DNA from: Sediminihabitans luteus
GTDB lineage: Bacteria; Actinomycetota; Actinomycetes; Actinomycetales; Cellulomonadaceae
Length of the DNA: 64,000 bases
NCBI RefSeq assembly: GCF_002797595.1
Contig: NZ_PGFE01000002.1
Coordinates: forward strand, 496,001 to 560,000
Direction: 5' to 3'
A program made the position numbers and the translations under genes. The notes below the pieces were generated by a model. It searched no databases and had not been told where the DNA came from. It saw only the letters and a program-made list of their open reading frames with translations. Positions 55,321 through 63,830 of this stretch are shown here, piece after piece. Positions within the stretch are counted from its first letter, which is position 1, and the number at the start of each line of letters is the position of its first letter.

Positions 55321-57609
55321 GTGACCACCCAGCCCTCCGGCGAGCCCGGCGCCGAACCCGCGGACGCCGGCGAGCAGCTCACGCTGCTCGACCTGCCCGC
55401 CCCGACGGCGCCCGCCCCGCGTGACGCCGCGGGTGGCGTCCCCGTCGCGGCCGACCAGCCGGTCGCGCGCGTCGCCCTCCAGCTCGTCCCCGCGCACCTG
55501 GACCGGACGTTCGACTACCTCGTCCCGGCCTCGATGGCGGACGACGCGCGCCCGGGCGTGCGGGTCAAGGTGCGGTTCGGCGGGCAGGACGTCGACGGGT
55601 ACGTGCTCGAAAGGGCCGCGACGACCGACCACGACGGGACCCTGCTGCCGCTGCGCCGGGTCGTCTCGCCCGAGCAGGTGCTCACGCCCGCCGTCGCGCG
55701 GCTGTGCCGCACCGTCGCCGACCACTACGCGGGCACGCTCGCCGACGTGCTGCGCCTCGCGGTGCCGCGCCGGCACGCGCAGGCCGAGAAGGCGCACGTG
55801 GCGGCCGCAGCCGCGGGGGGCGCTGCGGCGGGGGGCACTGCGGCGGCTGAGTCAACCGACGCAGGTACGGCAGGTGCTGCCGCGGGTGAGCACGCGGCGT
55901 CCGACACGAACGCGTCCGGCACGAGCGCGTCCGACACGAGCGGGACTTCTCCGCCCGACGCCGGCGGGGCGGCGGCAGACCGTGCCGCGACCCTCTGGCA
56001 GCCCTACCCGAGCGGGGCGGCGTTCCTGTCGCGCGTCGCCGCGGGCGACGCGCCACGGGCCGTGTGGACGGCTCTGCCGGGGCGTTCGGGCGACGACGCG
56101 ATCGAGGACTGGGCGCTGGCCCTCGCCGGGGCCGTCCGGGCTGCCGCCGTCGCGGACCGCGGCGTGATCGTCGTCCTGCCCGACGCGCGCGACGTCGCGC
56201 ACCTCGCCCGGGCCCTCGACGCGACCGGGTGGTCGTGCTGGTCGGCGCGGACGCCGGGCCAGTACGTCCGGCTGGAGGCGGACGCAGGGCCGTCGCCGCG
56301 CTACCGGGCGTTCCTCGCGGCGCTGCGGGGCGACGTCCGCGTCGTGATCGGCACGCGCGCCGCCGCGTTCGCGCCCGTGGCGGACCTCGGCCTCGTCGCG
56401 GTCTGGGACGACGGCGAGTCGACGCTCGCCGAGCCGCGTGCGCCGTACCCGCACGTGCGCGAGGTGCTCGCGCTGCGCAGCGCCGCCGAGGGAGCGGCGT
56501 TCCTCCTCGGCTCGCTCTCGCGCACGGTGCAGGCGCACGCGCTCGTGACGTCGGGCTGGGCGCGCGAGATCGTCGCGCCGCGCGAGGTCGTGCGTCGCAG
56601 CGCGCCCCGCGTGCGGGCGCTGACGTCCGTCGAGCTCGCCTCCGAGGGGGCTGCCGCGGGGGCGCGACTGCCCGAGCCTGCGTGGCGGGTGGCGCGCACC
56701 GCCCTGGGCAAAGGACCCGTGCTCGTGCAGGTGCCGCGTGCGGGCTACCTGCCCGTCGTGGCGTGCGTGCGGTGTCGTACGCCCGCGCGGTGCACGACCT
56801 GTCACGGGCCGCTCGGGCTGCGGGGCGCGCGCGAGACGCCCCAGTGCACGTGGTGCGGCACGCTCGCCGGGGCGTGGCGGTGCGAGGAGTGCCACGCGAC
56901 CGGTCTGCGGTCCGTGCGTGTGGGCGCCGAGCGGACCGCGGAGGAGCTTGGACGGGCGTTCCCCGGCGTGCCGGTGCGCCAGTCGGGTGCGAGCGCCCCG
57001 GGCGGGGTGCTCGCGACGGTCGACGCGCGGCCCGCGCTCGTCGTCGCGACGCCCGGCGCGGAGCCCGTCGCCGTCGGCGGCTACGCCGCGGTGCTCCTGC
57101 TCGACGCCGCCTCGAGCACCGCCGCCGTGCGGCTCGCCGTCGCGCAGGAGGCCCTGCACCGGTGGCAGGTCGCGGCGAGCCTGGCCCGCACGCCGGCCGA
57201 CGGCGGGCAGGTGCTGCTCGTGGGCGACGCCGCACCCGCACCGACCAACGCCCTCGTGCGTTGGGACGCGGCGGGCTTCGCCGACCGGGAGCTCACCGAA
57301 CGGGCCGAGCTCGGGCTGCCGCCTGCCGTGCGGGTCGCCGCGGTCACGGGGGACCGGGACGCGGTGCGTGCGGTCGTGGCCCGCGTGCGGCTCGCGACGG
57401 ACGAGACCGTGCTCGGGCCGGTCGAGGTCGAGGACGACGCGCGTCGTGCGCGCGAGACCACCGCACCGCCGGTGCGCACCGTGGTGCGCGTGCCCGTGGC
57501 GCAGGGGCGGGCGCTCGCCCGGGAGCTGGGGGAGTCGATGGCGATCCGCAGCGCACGCCGTGAGGGTGGGTCCGTGCGGGTGCAGCTCGACCCTGCCGAG
57601 ATGCTCTGA
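55321..57609 (+). CDS. priA: Primosomal protein N' (PriA-like, helicase motifs degenerate)
   Basis: PriA reloads the replisome at stalled forks. The 762-residue protein has the 3'-DNA-binding domain (VARVALQLVPAHLDRTFDYLVPA), a RecA-like core and eight zinc-binding cysteines (CVRCRTPARCTTCHGP, CTWCGT, CEECHATG). It also has the C-terminal domain. Walker A is absent (ALPGRSGDD where GxxGSGKT is expected) and the DEEH box reads WDDGE, so ATP hydrolysis is unlikely; this is usual in Actinobacteria. An Ala/Gly/Ser/Thr-rich insert of about 60 residues lies near 160-220. GTG 55321. Confidence 0.92.
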   Translation: MTTQPSGEPGAEPADAGEQLTLLDLPAPTAPAPRDAAGGVPVAADQPVARVALQLVPAHLDRTFDYLVPASMADDARPGVRVKVRFGGQDVDGYVLERAATTDHDGTLLPLRRVVSPEQVLTPAVARLCRTVADHYAGTLADVLRLAVPRRHAQAEKAHVAAAAAGGAAAGGTAAAESTDAGTAGAAAGEHAASDTNASGTSASDTSGTSPPDAGGAAADRAATLWQPYPSGAAFLSRVAAGDAPRAVWTALPGRSGDDAIEDWALALAGAVRAAAVADRGVIVVLPDARDVAHLARALDATGWSCWSARTPGQYVRLEADAGPSPRYRAFLAALRGDVRVVIGTRAAAFAPVADLGLVAVWDDGESTLAEPRAPYPHVREVLALRSAAEGAAFLLGSLSRTVQAHALVTSGWAREIVAPREVVRRSAPRVRALTSVELASEGAAAGARLPEPAWRVARTALGKGPVLVQVPRAGYLPVVACVRCRTPARCTTCHGPLGLRGARETPQCTWCGTLAGAWRCEECHATGLRSVRVGAERTAEELGRAFPGVPVRQSGASAPGGVLATVDARPALVVATPGAEPVAVGGYAAVLLLDAASSTAAVRLAVAQEALHRWQVAASLARTPADGGQVLLVGDAAPAPTNALVRWDAAGFADRELTERAELGLPPAVRVAAVTGDRDAVRAVVARVRLATDETVLGPVEVEDDARRARETTAPPVRTVVRVPVAQGRALARELGESMAIRSARREGGSVRVQLDPAEML

Positions 57610-57662
57610 CGTCCGCTCCGGCGCCGACGACGCGTGCCGGGCGAGTGAGTGCGTTCCGTTGG

Positions 57663-57680
57663 AAATAGTGTGCCAAGCGG
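57663..57680 (+). promoter_or_regulatory. 18-base element AAATAGTGTGCCAAGCGG, copy 1
   Basis: This AT-rich patch in a GC-rich gap is identical over 18 bases to a sequence before the riboflavin operon. It contains TAGTGT (57666-57671), a possible -10, with predicted start near 57678 and a leader of about 70 bases to the HAD phosphatase gene. Confidence 0.6.
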
Positions 57681-57747
57681 ACTGGCGCCCGTCACCACGG
57701 CTCGTCCGCACGTGACCACCAGGCCCGGACCAGGGGAGGATGGGCCG

Positions 57748-58458
57748 ATGGAACGCGCGACCACCTCGACCACCGGCACGCCCGACGACGCCGTACCGAT
57801 CGATGCTGTAACCACCGAGGCTGCACCGACCGACCGCGTGCCCGTCGACGCCGTGCTCTACGACTTCGGGAACGTCCTCGTCGGCTGGGACCCGGCGGGA
57901 GCGATCCGCGAGGGCATGTCGGCGCACGAGACCGAGCGGTTCCTGCGTGCCGACGACTTCGACTTCGGTGCGTTCAACCACGCGCAGGACGCGGGCCGCT
58001 CGTGGGCCGACGCGCTCGCGGAGCTCGCCCGCACGCACCCCCACCACGTCCCCGCGGTCGAGGCGTATCTCGCGCACTTCCCGTCGTCGCTCACGGGACC
58101 GGTCGAGGGCTCGGCCGAGCTCGTGGCGGAGCTCGACGCGCTCGGCCTGGCCCTCTACGGGCTCACGAACTGGTCGGCCGAGCTGTTCCACGGCGCCGAG
58201 CCCGCGGCCCCGGCGATCGGACGCATGCGGGACGTCGTCGTCTCGGGCCGGGAGGGCCTCGCCAAGCCCGACCCGGCGATCTTCGAGCTCGCGATCGCCC
58301 GGTTCGGCCTCGACCCGGCGCGCACCGTGTTCGTCGACGACAGCCCCTCGAACGTCGCGACGGCGGTCGGTCTCGGGTTCGTCGCTCTCCTGTTCACGGG
58401 GACCTCGGAGCTCCGCCGTCGGCTGCGCGATCTCGGGGTGGACGTCGCCCCCGCGTGA
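57748..58458 (+). CDS. HAD-IA family phosphatase
   Basis: A 236-residue HAD hydrolase. Motif I is AVLYDFGNVLVGWD (nucleophile Asp), motif II LYGLTNWS, motif III lysine in SGREGLAKPDPAIF and motif IV VFVDDSPSNVATA. Subclass IA cap helices lie in between, similar to YihX-like sugar-phosphate phosphatases. About 30 unconserved residues precede motif I. GGGGAGGA lies seven bases before ATG 57748. It shares an upstream 18-base element with the riboflavin operon, so a role in dephosphorylating a riboflavin intermediate is possible but unproven. Confidence 0.9.
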   Translation: MERATTSTTGTPDDAVPIDAVTTEAAPTDRVPVDAVLYDFGNVLVGWDPAGAIREGMSAHETERFLRADDFDFGAFNHAQDAGRSWADALAELARTHPHHVPAVEAYLAHFPSSLTGPVEGSAELVAELDALGLALYGLTNWSAELFHGAEPAAPAIGRMRDVVVSGREGLAKPDPAIFELAIARFGLDPARTVFVDDSPSNVATAVGLGFVALLFTGTSELRRRLRDLGVDVAPA

Positions 58459-58483
58459 GCACGTCCGCGACCTCGCCCGCCCG

Positions 58484-58495
58484 TAGACTCGTCGG
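58484..58495 (+). promoter_or_regulatory. Leaderless-type promoter of fmt
   Basis: TAGACT (58484-58489) is followed by exactly six bases and ATG 58496. No ribosome site is present. Confidence 0.6.
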
Positions 58496-59437
58496 ATGCG
58501 TGTCCTCTTCGCCGGAACCCCCGAGGTTGCCGTCCCCTCGCTCGACGCCCTGATCGACTCGCGCCACGAGGTGGTCGCCGTGCTCACGCGCGCCGACGCC
58601 CCCGCGGGCCGCGGACGGCGGCTCGCCCCGAGCCCCGTGCGCGAGCGTGCCGAGGCGGCGGGCATCCCCGTGATCACCGACCGCCCGCGGAGCGAGGGCT
58701 TCGCCGAGCGGCTCGCCGAGCTCGAGGTCGACTGCGCGCCCGTCGTCGCCTACGGCGAGATCCTGCGCCGCGACGTGCTCGACGTCCCGCGCCTGGGGTG
58801 GGTCAACCTGCACTTCTCGGTGCTGCCCGCCTGGCGCGGCGCCGCGCCCGTGCAGCGCGCGATCATCGCGGGCGACGAGGTGACCGGGGCGTCGACGTTC
58901 CTCATCGAGGAGGGACTCGACACGGGGCCGGTCCTCGGCACCATGACCGAGACGATCCGCCCGCGCGACACCGCGGGCGACCTGCTGGGCCGGCTCGCGA
59001 CGTCGGGCGCCGGGCTGCTCGTCGCGACGCTGGACGCGCTCGAGGACGGCGCGATGTCACCCGTCCCGCAGAGCGAGGAGGGCGTGTCCGTGGCCGCCAA
59101 GCTCGCCACCGACGACGCGCTCGTGCGCTGGGCCGACCCGGCGTTCGCCGTCGACCGCCACGTGCGGGGCTGCACGCCGGCCCCGGGCGCGTGGACCACG
59201 CTGCCGGACGGCGCCCGGCTCGGGCTGGGACCGGTCCTGCCGCGGCCGGACGTCACGGACCTCGGGCGCGGCGAGGTCCGCGCGCTCAAGAAGGAGGTGC
59301 TCGTGGGCACCGGCACGCACGCGGTCCAGCTCGGCGAGGTCGCGCCCGTGGGCAAGAAGCACATGGCTGCGGCCGACTGGGCGCGCGGGGCGCGCCTCGG
59401 CGACGACGTCGTGCTCGGTGCGGGGGTCGACGCGTGA
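58496..59437 (+). CDS. fmt: Methionyl-tRNA formyltransferase
   Basis: It formylates initiator Met-tRNA using 10-formyl-THF. The 313-residue enzyme has [32 protein letters not shown] and [14 protein letters not shown]. The active-site region is [24 protein letters not shown] with the Asn-His pair, then [14 protein letters not shown]-terminal OB-like tRNA-binding domain starts near 210 ([14 protein letters not shown]). The start is set by the leaderless promoter. The stop overlaps rsmB by four bases. Confidence 0.96.
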   Translation: MRVLFAGTPEVAVPSLDALIDSRHEVVAVLTRADAPAGRGRRLAPSPVRERAEAAGIPVITDRPRSEGFAERLAELEVDCAPVVAYGEILRRDVLDVPRLGWVNLHFSVLPAWRGAAPVQRAIIAGDEVTGASTFLIEEGLDTGPVLGTMTETIRPRDTAGDLLGRLATSGAGLLVATLDALEDGAMSPVPQSEEGVSVAAKLATDDALVRWADPAFAVDRHVRGCTPAPGAWTTLPDGARLGLGPVLPRPDVTDLGRGEVRALKKEVLVGTGTHAVQLGEVAPVGKKHMAAADWARGARLGDDVVLGAGVDA

Positions 59438-60933
59438 GCGCCGACGGACGTCGCGACGCCCGCGGACGCCAGCGTGGTGCGGCACGGGCCCACGGCGACG
59501 GTCACCGCAGCACGGCGGCGCCGTCGCAGCGTCGCCGCGGCAGCGACCCGGCCCGGACCGCCGCGTTCGACGTGCTCCGTCAGGTCGACGCCTCCGACGC
59601 CTACGCGAACCTCGTCCTGCCGCCGATGCTGCGCGACCGTCGCGTCACGGGGCGCGACGCGGCGTTCGCGACCGAACTCGCGTACGGGACGCTGCGCATG
59701 CGCGGGTACTACGACGCGGTGCTCGCGCAGTGCGTGGACCGCGACCTCGACCGGATCGACCCGCCCGTGCTCGACCTCCTGCGGATGGGCGCCCACCAGC
59801 TGCTCGGCATGCGGGTGCCGCAGCACGCCGCGGTCTCCGAGACCGTCGGCCTCGCGCGCGAGCGCGTGGGCGCGGGCGCGGCCCAGTTCGTCAACGCCGT
59901 CCTGCGCGGCATCACGCGCACGCCGGCCGACGAGTGGACGTCGCGCGTCTCGGCCCCGTCGGTGGAGGCTGGCGACGACGTCGCGCGCCTCGCGGTGACG
60001 CAGAGCCACCCCGCGTGGGTCGTGCGCGCGCTGCGCGAGTCGCTCGTCGCCTCCGGGCGCGACGCGTCCGAGCTCGAGGACCTCCTGGCGGCCGACAACG
60101 CGGCCCCCCGGGTCACGCTCGTGGTGCGTCCCGGGCTCGCCGACGAGCGCGACATCACCCGGCCCGGGCGGAGCGAGCCCGACGCGTCCCGCGGCCGCTG
60201 GGCGCCGACGGCCTACGTGCTGCCGGGCAGCGACCCGGGGGCCATTCCCGCGGTGCGCGACGGGCGGGTGGGCGTCCAGGACGAGGGCAGCCAGCTCGTG
60301 ACGCTCGCGTTCCTCGCGGCGAGCGTCGAGGGCACGGACGAGCGCTGGCTCGACCTGTGCGCGGGACCGGGAGGCAAGGCTGCGCTCCTGGCCGCGGTCG
60401 CGGGGGAGCGGGGCGCCCGGATCGTCGCGAACGAGGTCCAGCCGCACCGGACCGAGCTCGTGCACCGGTCGCTCGGTGCGGTGCTCGCCGACGCGGTCGA
60501 GGACGTGCGCACGGGCGACGGCCGGGACGTCGGGCGCGACGAGCCCGCGGCCTACGACCGCGTGCTGCTCGACGCACCCTGCACGGGCCTGGGCGCGCTG
60601 CGCCGTCGCCCCGAGTCGCGCTGGCGTCGCACGCCGCAGGACCTCGCGGCGCTCACGGTGCTCCAGCGCGAGCTGCTCGACTCCGCGATCGACGCGGTGC
60701 GCCCGGGAGGCGTCGTCGGGTACGTGACCTGCTCGCCGCACGTCGCCGAGACGCAGGTCGTGGTCGCCGACGTGCTCAAGGCGCGCGACGACGTCGAGCG
60801 GATCGACGCCGCCGCCGCGGTCCGGGAGGTCGCGGGGGCCGACGTCCCGCTCGGGGACCGTGACGACGTGCAGCTGTGGCCGCACGTGCACGGCACCGAC
60901 GCGATGCACCTGACGCTGCTGCGCCGGCGGTGA
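59434..60933 (+). CDS. rsmB: 16S rRNA (cytosine-967) methyltransferase RsmB
   Basis: It makes m5C967 in 16S rRNA. The 499-residue protein has a basic leader of about 40 residues and then an N-terminal NusB-like domain ([35 protein letters not shown]). The SAM-dependent domain has [35 protein letters not shown] (Cys in PCTG) and the catalytic [11 protein letters not shown] (Cys in TCS). GTG 59434 overlaps the fmt stop (GTGA). Confidence 0.95.
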   Translation: MSADGRRDARGRQRGAARAHGDGHRSTAAPSQRRRGSDPARTAAFDVLRQVDASDAYANLVLPPMLRDRRVTGRDAAFATELAYGTLRMRGYYDAVLAQCVDRDLDRIDPPVLDLLRMGAHQLLGMRVPQHAAVSETVGLARERVGAGAAQFVNAVLRGITRTPADEWTSRVSAPSVEAGDDVARLAVTQSHPAWVVRALRESLVASGRDASELEDLLAADNAAPRVTLVVRPGLADERDITRPGRSEPDASRGRWAPTAYVLPGSDPGAIPAVRDGRVGVQDEGSQLVTLAFLAASVEGTDERWLDLCAGPGGKAALLAAVAGERGARIVANEVQPHRTELVHRSLGAVLADAVEDVRTGDGRDVGRDEPAAYDRVLLDAPCTGLGALRRRPESRWRRTPQDLAALTVLQRELLDSAIDAVRPGGVVGYVTCSPHVAETQVVVADVLKARDDVERIDAAAAVREVAGADVPLGDRDDVQLWPHVHGTDAMHLTLLRRR

Positions 60934-60983
60934 GCACGCCCGCGCGTGCCGCCGCTGCGCGGCGCGCGCGGGGTGGTGCGGCC

Positions 60984-60995
60984 TAGGCTGGGTGC
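60984..60995 (+). promoter_or_regulatory. Leaderless-type promoter of rpe
   Basis: TAGGCT (60984-60989) is followed by six bases and ATG 60996, again without a ribosome site. Confidence 0.6.
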
Positions 60996-61664
60996 ATGAG
61001 CTCGCTGATCACGCCCAGCATCCTGTCCGCCGACTTCGCCAACCTCGAGAGCGAGCTGCACGCGATCGGGACCGCCGACTACGCGCACGTCGACGTGATG
61101 GACAACCACTTCGTGCCGAACCTCACGCTCGGTCTGCCCGTGTTCGAGCGGCTCGCGCAGGTCTCGCCGGTGCCTCTCGACGCCCACCTGATGATCGCCG
61201 ACCCGGACCGCTGGGCGCCCGCCTACGCGGAGGCCGGCGCGGCGTCGGTCACGTTCCACGCGGAGGCTGCGGCGGCGCCCGTGCGCCTCGCGCGCGAGCT
61301 GCGCCGCCTGGGGGCGCGCGCGTCGATGGCGCTGCGGCCCGCGACGCCGGTCGAGCCGTACGTCGACCTGCTCGCCGAGCTCGATATGCTGCTGATCATG
61401 ACGGTCGAGCCCGGCTTCGGGGGGCAGTCGTTCATCGAGGGCACGCTCCCGAAGATCCGCCGCGCCCGGCAGGCGGTCTCGGCCGCGGGGCTCGACGTCT
61501 GGATCCAGGTCGACGGGGGAGTGTCCCGCGAGACGATCGAGCGGGCGGCCGACGCGGGCGCGAACGTGTTCGTGGCGGGGTCCGCGGTCTACGGGGCCGA
61601 GGACGTCCCGCAGGAGATCGCGACGCTGCGCGCCCTCGCGGACGGCGCCGCCCACACCCACTGA
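60996..61664 (+). CDS. rpe: Ribulose-phosphate 3-epimerase
   Basis: It interconverts ribulose 5-phosphate and xylulose 5-phosphate. Ribulose 5-phosphate is also a riboflavin precursor, used by RibB downstream. The 222-residue TIM barrel has [33 protein letters not shown] (catalytic Asp), [34 protein letters not shown] and the phosphate-binding AGSAVYG. Length and motifs are standard. Confidence 0.96.
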   Translation: MSSLITPSILSADFANLESELHAIGTADYAHVDVMDNHFVPNLTLGLPVFERLAQVSPVPLDAHLMIADPDRWAPAYAEAGAASVTFHAEAAAAPVRLARELRRLGARASMALRPATPVEPYVDLLAELDMLLIMTVEPGFGGQSFIEGTLPKIRRARQAVSAAGLDVWIQVDGGVSRETIERAADAGANVFVAGSAVYGAEDVPQEIATLRALADGAAHTH

Positions 61665-61706
61665 CGCCGACGCCCACGGGGTCTTCGTTCGCGTCATCAC
61701 CAGAAT

Positions 61707-61724
61707 AAATAGTGTGCCAAGCGG
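61707..61724 (+). promoter_or_regulatory. 18-base element AAATAGTGTGCCAAGCGG, copy 2
   Basis: This is the exact second copy of the element found before the HAD phosphatase gene. TAGTGT (61710-61715) could be the -10 for a transcript that reads through the FMN riboswitch into ribD; the aptamer starts about 150 bases later. A 41-codon frame (61727-61852, beginning MTTAVPPRPTADLP) starts just after the predicted transcript start but has no other support as a gene. Confidence 0.55.
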
Positions 61725-61867
61725 TCATGACGACCGCAGTACCACCACGCCCGACAGCTGACCTTCCCGAGCCAGGAAGAACAGGGGGCACGAACGCCGG
61801 CGCTGACATCGCGTCGGCGCACCCGCGGGGCGGTGCGCGCCGTGTGGGATGATGGGGGAGCAGTACG

Positions 61868-61992
61868 TACACGTGCTTCGGGGTCGGTGAAATTCCGAGC
61901 CGGCGGTGACAGTCCGCGACCCACGCCTCGGCGTGGTTGACCTGGTGGAACTCCAGGACCGACGGTGAGAGTCCGGATGGGAGAACACGTGG
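61868..61992 (+). ncRNA. FMN riboswitch (RFN element) upstream of ribD
   Basis: The conserved aptamer core is clear: GGGGTCGGTGAAATTCCGA, CCGGCGGTGACAGTCCGCGA, and later ACCGACGGTGAGAGTCCGGA followed by TGGGAGA. ACGTG (61871-61875) pairs with CACGT (61986-61990) as the base of P1. A variable hairpin with CCACGCC/GGCGTGG sits in the middle. FMN binding represses riboflavin synthesis genes; all three downstream rib genes should be under its control. Confidence 0.95.
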
Positions 61993-62027
61993 CGACGCCT
62001 GCGTCGGCGAGCCGACCGCAGGTGTCG
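61993..62027 (+). terminator. Hairpin directly after the FMN aptamer (possible expression platform)
   Basis: CGACGCCTGCG-TCGG pairs with CCGA-CCGCAGGTGTCG around a CGAG loop, about 15 bp with one bulged C and one G-U pair. It begins one base after P1. It may act as a terminator or, with rearrangement of P1, as the expression platform. There is no T tract. About 70 bases remain before ribD. Confidence 0.5.
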
Positions 62028-62097
62028 TTCGTCGCGCCGCCCGTCGGCGTGCCGTCGCCCCGGAGCGCCTCGGACCGAGGACGGAAGGGCACGGCAG

Positions 62098-63195
62098 GTG
62101 GCGACCAGCCCCACGACAGGGACGCGCGGCTCCCTCACGATCGACGCGGCGATGCGACGCGCCTTCGAGCTCGCCGCCGAGCGGCCCGTCCTCGGCCCGA
62201 ACCCCCGTGTCGGCTGCGTGATCCTCGCCCCCGTATCCGCAGCGGCCGGCACCGGACCGGACGCACCCCGCGCCGTCCTCGCCGAAGGGCGCAACGCGGG
62301 CCTCGGTCCGCACGCCGAGGCCGTCGCCCTCGCCGACGCCGCCCGGCGTGGGATCGACGTCCGGGGCGCGACCGCCGTCGTGTCGCTCGAACCGTGCAAC
62401 CACACCGGTCGGACGCCGCCCTGCTCGGTCGCGCTCGCCGACGCGGGCGTCGCCGAGGTCGTCCATTCCGTCGCCGACCCCCACGACGTCGCGGCGGGCG
62501 GCGCGGCGTACCTGCGCGGTCGCGGCGTCACGGTCGTGGGCGGCGTCCGACGCCGTGAGGGCGAGGAGCTGCTCGGGGCGTGGTGGCACGCGATCCGTGC
62601 GGGGCGTCCGTACGTGACGCTCAAGACCGCGACGTCGCTCGACGGGCGCGTGGCCGCGCCCGACGGGACGAGCCGCTGGATCACCGGCCCCGACGCGCGT
62701 GCGCACGCGCACGGCGTGCGCGCCGGGGTCGACGCGATCGTCGTCGGCACGGGCACGGCCCTGACCGACGACCCGTCGCTCACGGCCCGCACGGACCACG
62801 GCCTCGCGACGGACCAGCCGCTCCGCGTCGTCGTCGGGCACCGGGACGTGCCCGCGGGGGCCCGTCTGCGGGCCCACGACGGCGGGGAGCTCGTGCCGCT
62901 GCGCACCCACGACCCCGCCGAGGTGCTCGCCGCGCTCGCCGCGCGCGAGGTGCGGCACGTCCTCGTCGAGGGCGGGCCGACGCTCGCGACCGCGTTCCTC
63001 GCGGCGGGCCTCGTCGACGAGGTCCACGCGTACGTCGCGCCGGTGCTGCTCGGCGCAGGTGCCGGCGCGGTCGGCGACCTCGGGGTCGCCACGATCGCCG
63101 ACGCCCACAGGTTCACGACGTCGCACGTGCGACGTCTCGGAGACGACGTGCTCGTCGTCGCGCGGGCCGAGCGCCCGCAGGAGGAGGAGAGCTGA
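62098..63195 (+). CDS. ribD: Bifunctional riboflavin deaminase/reductase RibD
   Basis: It performs the second and third steps of riboflavin synthesis. The 365-residue protein has the zinc deaminase domain (GPHAEAVALADAA; EPCNHTGRTPPCSVAL with both zinc cysteines). The reductase domain follows (LKTATSLDGRVAAPDGTSRWITG, VDAIVVGTGTALTDDPSLTAR, VLVEGGPTLATAFL). The start is GTG 62098 with GGAAGGG upstream; other GTG codons lie nearby, so the start is moderately sure. It overlaps ribE by one base. Confidence 0.95.
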   Translation: MATSPTTGTRGSLTIDAAMRRAFELAAERPVLGPNPRVGCVILAPVSAAAGTGPDAPRAVLAEGRNAGLGPHAEAVALADAARRGIDVRGATAVVSLEPCNHTGRTPPCSVALADAGVAEVVHSVADPHDVAAGGAAYLRGRGVTVVGGVRRREGEELLGAWWHAIRAGRPYVTLKTATSLDGRVAAPDGTSRWITGPDARAHAHGVRAGVDAIVVGTGTALTDDPSLTARTDHGLATDQPLRVVVGHRDVPAGARLRAHDGGELVPLRTHDPAEVLAALAAREVRHVLVEGGPTLATAFLAAGLVDEVHAYVAPVLLGAGAGAVGDLGVATIADAHRFTTSHVRRLGDDVLVVARAERPQEEES

Positions 63196-63830
63196 TGTTC
63201 ACGGGAATCGTCGAGGAGAAGGGGCTGGTCCGGGGCATCGACTTCCCCGACGGGCCGGACGCCGACGCGGTGCTGACCGTCGAGGGCCCCCTCGTGACCT
63301 CGGACGCCCAGCTCGGGGACTCGATCGCCGTCGACGGGGTGTGCCTCACCGTGACGAGCGTCGTGGACGGTGCCTTCACGGCCGACGTCATGCCCGAGTC
63401 CTTGCGGCGGACGGCGCTCGGCGACCTCGTGGTCGGGCGCGCGGTCAACCTGGAGCGGGCCGTGCAGGCGCACACGCGCCTCGGCGGTCACGTCGTGCAG
63501 GGGCACGTCGACGGCGTCGGACGGCTCGTCTCGCGCACGCCCGGCGCGCGCTGGGACGACCTCGTGCTCTCGGCCCCGCAGGACATCACGCGCTACGTGG
63601 CCGAGAAGGGCTCGATCACGGTCAGCGGCGTGTCCCTGACGGTCACGCACGTCGCGGACGACGCGTTCGGCGTCTCCCTCATCCCGACCACCCTGGAGGC
63701 GACCACGCTCGGCGGGCTCGTGCCCGGGGACCGCGTGAACCTCGAGGTCGACGTGATCGCCAAGTACGTCGAGCGGCTGCTCGTGCGTGGCGTCGTGCCC
63801 GCGAGCGCCGACGGTTCGGGGGTGGCGTGA
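63195..63830 (+). CDS. ribE: Riboflavin synthase alpha subunit
   Basis: It dismutates two lumazines to riboflavin. The 211-residue protein has the duplicated barrel: MFTGIVEEKGLVRG, SIAVDGVCLTVT and PESLRRTALG in the first, and HVVQGHVDGVG, ITVSGVSLTVTHV and IPTTLEATTLG in the second. GAGGAGGA precedes ATG 63195. Its stop overlaps the start of ribBA by one base. Confidence 0.96.
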   Translation: MFTGIVEEKGLVRGIDFPDGPDADAVLTVEGPLVTSDAQLGDSIAVDGVCLTVTSVVDGAFTADVMPESLRRTALGDLVVGRAVNLERAVQAHTRLGGHVVQGHVDGVGRLVSRTPGARWDDLVLSAPQDITRYVAEKGSITVSGVSLTVTHVADDAFGVSLIPTTLEATTLGGLVPGDRVNLEVDVIAKYVERLLVRGVVPASADGSGVA

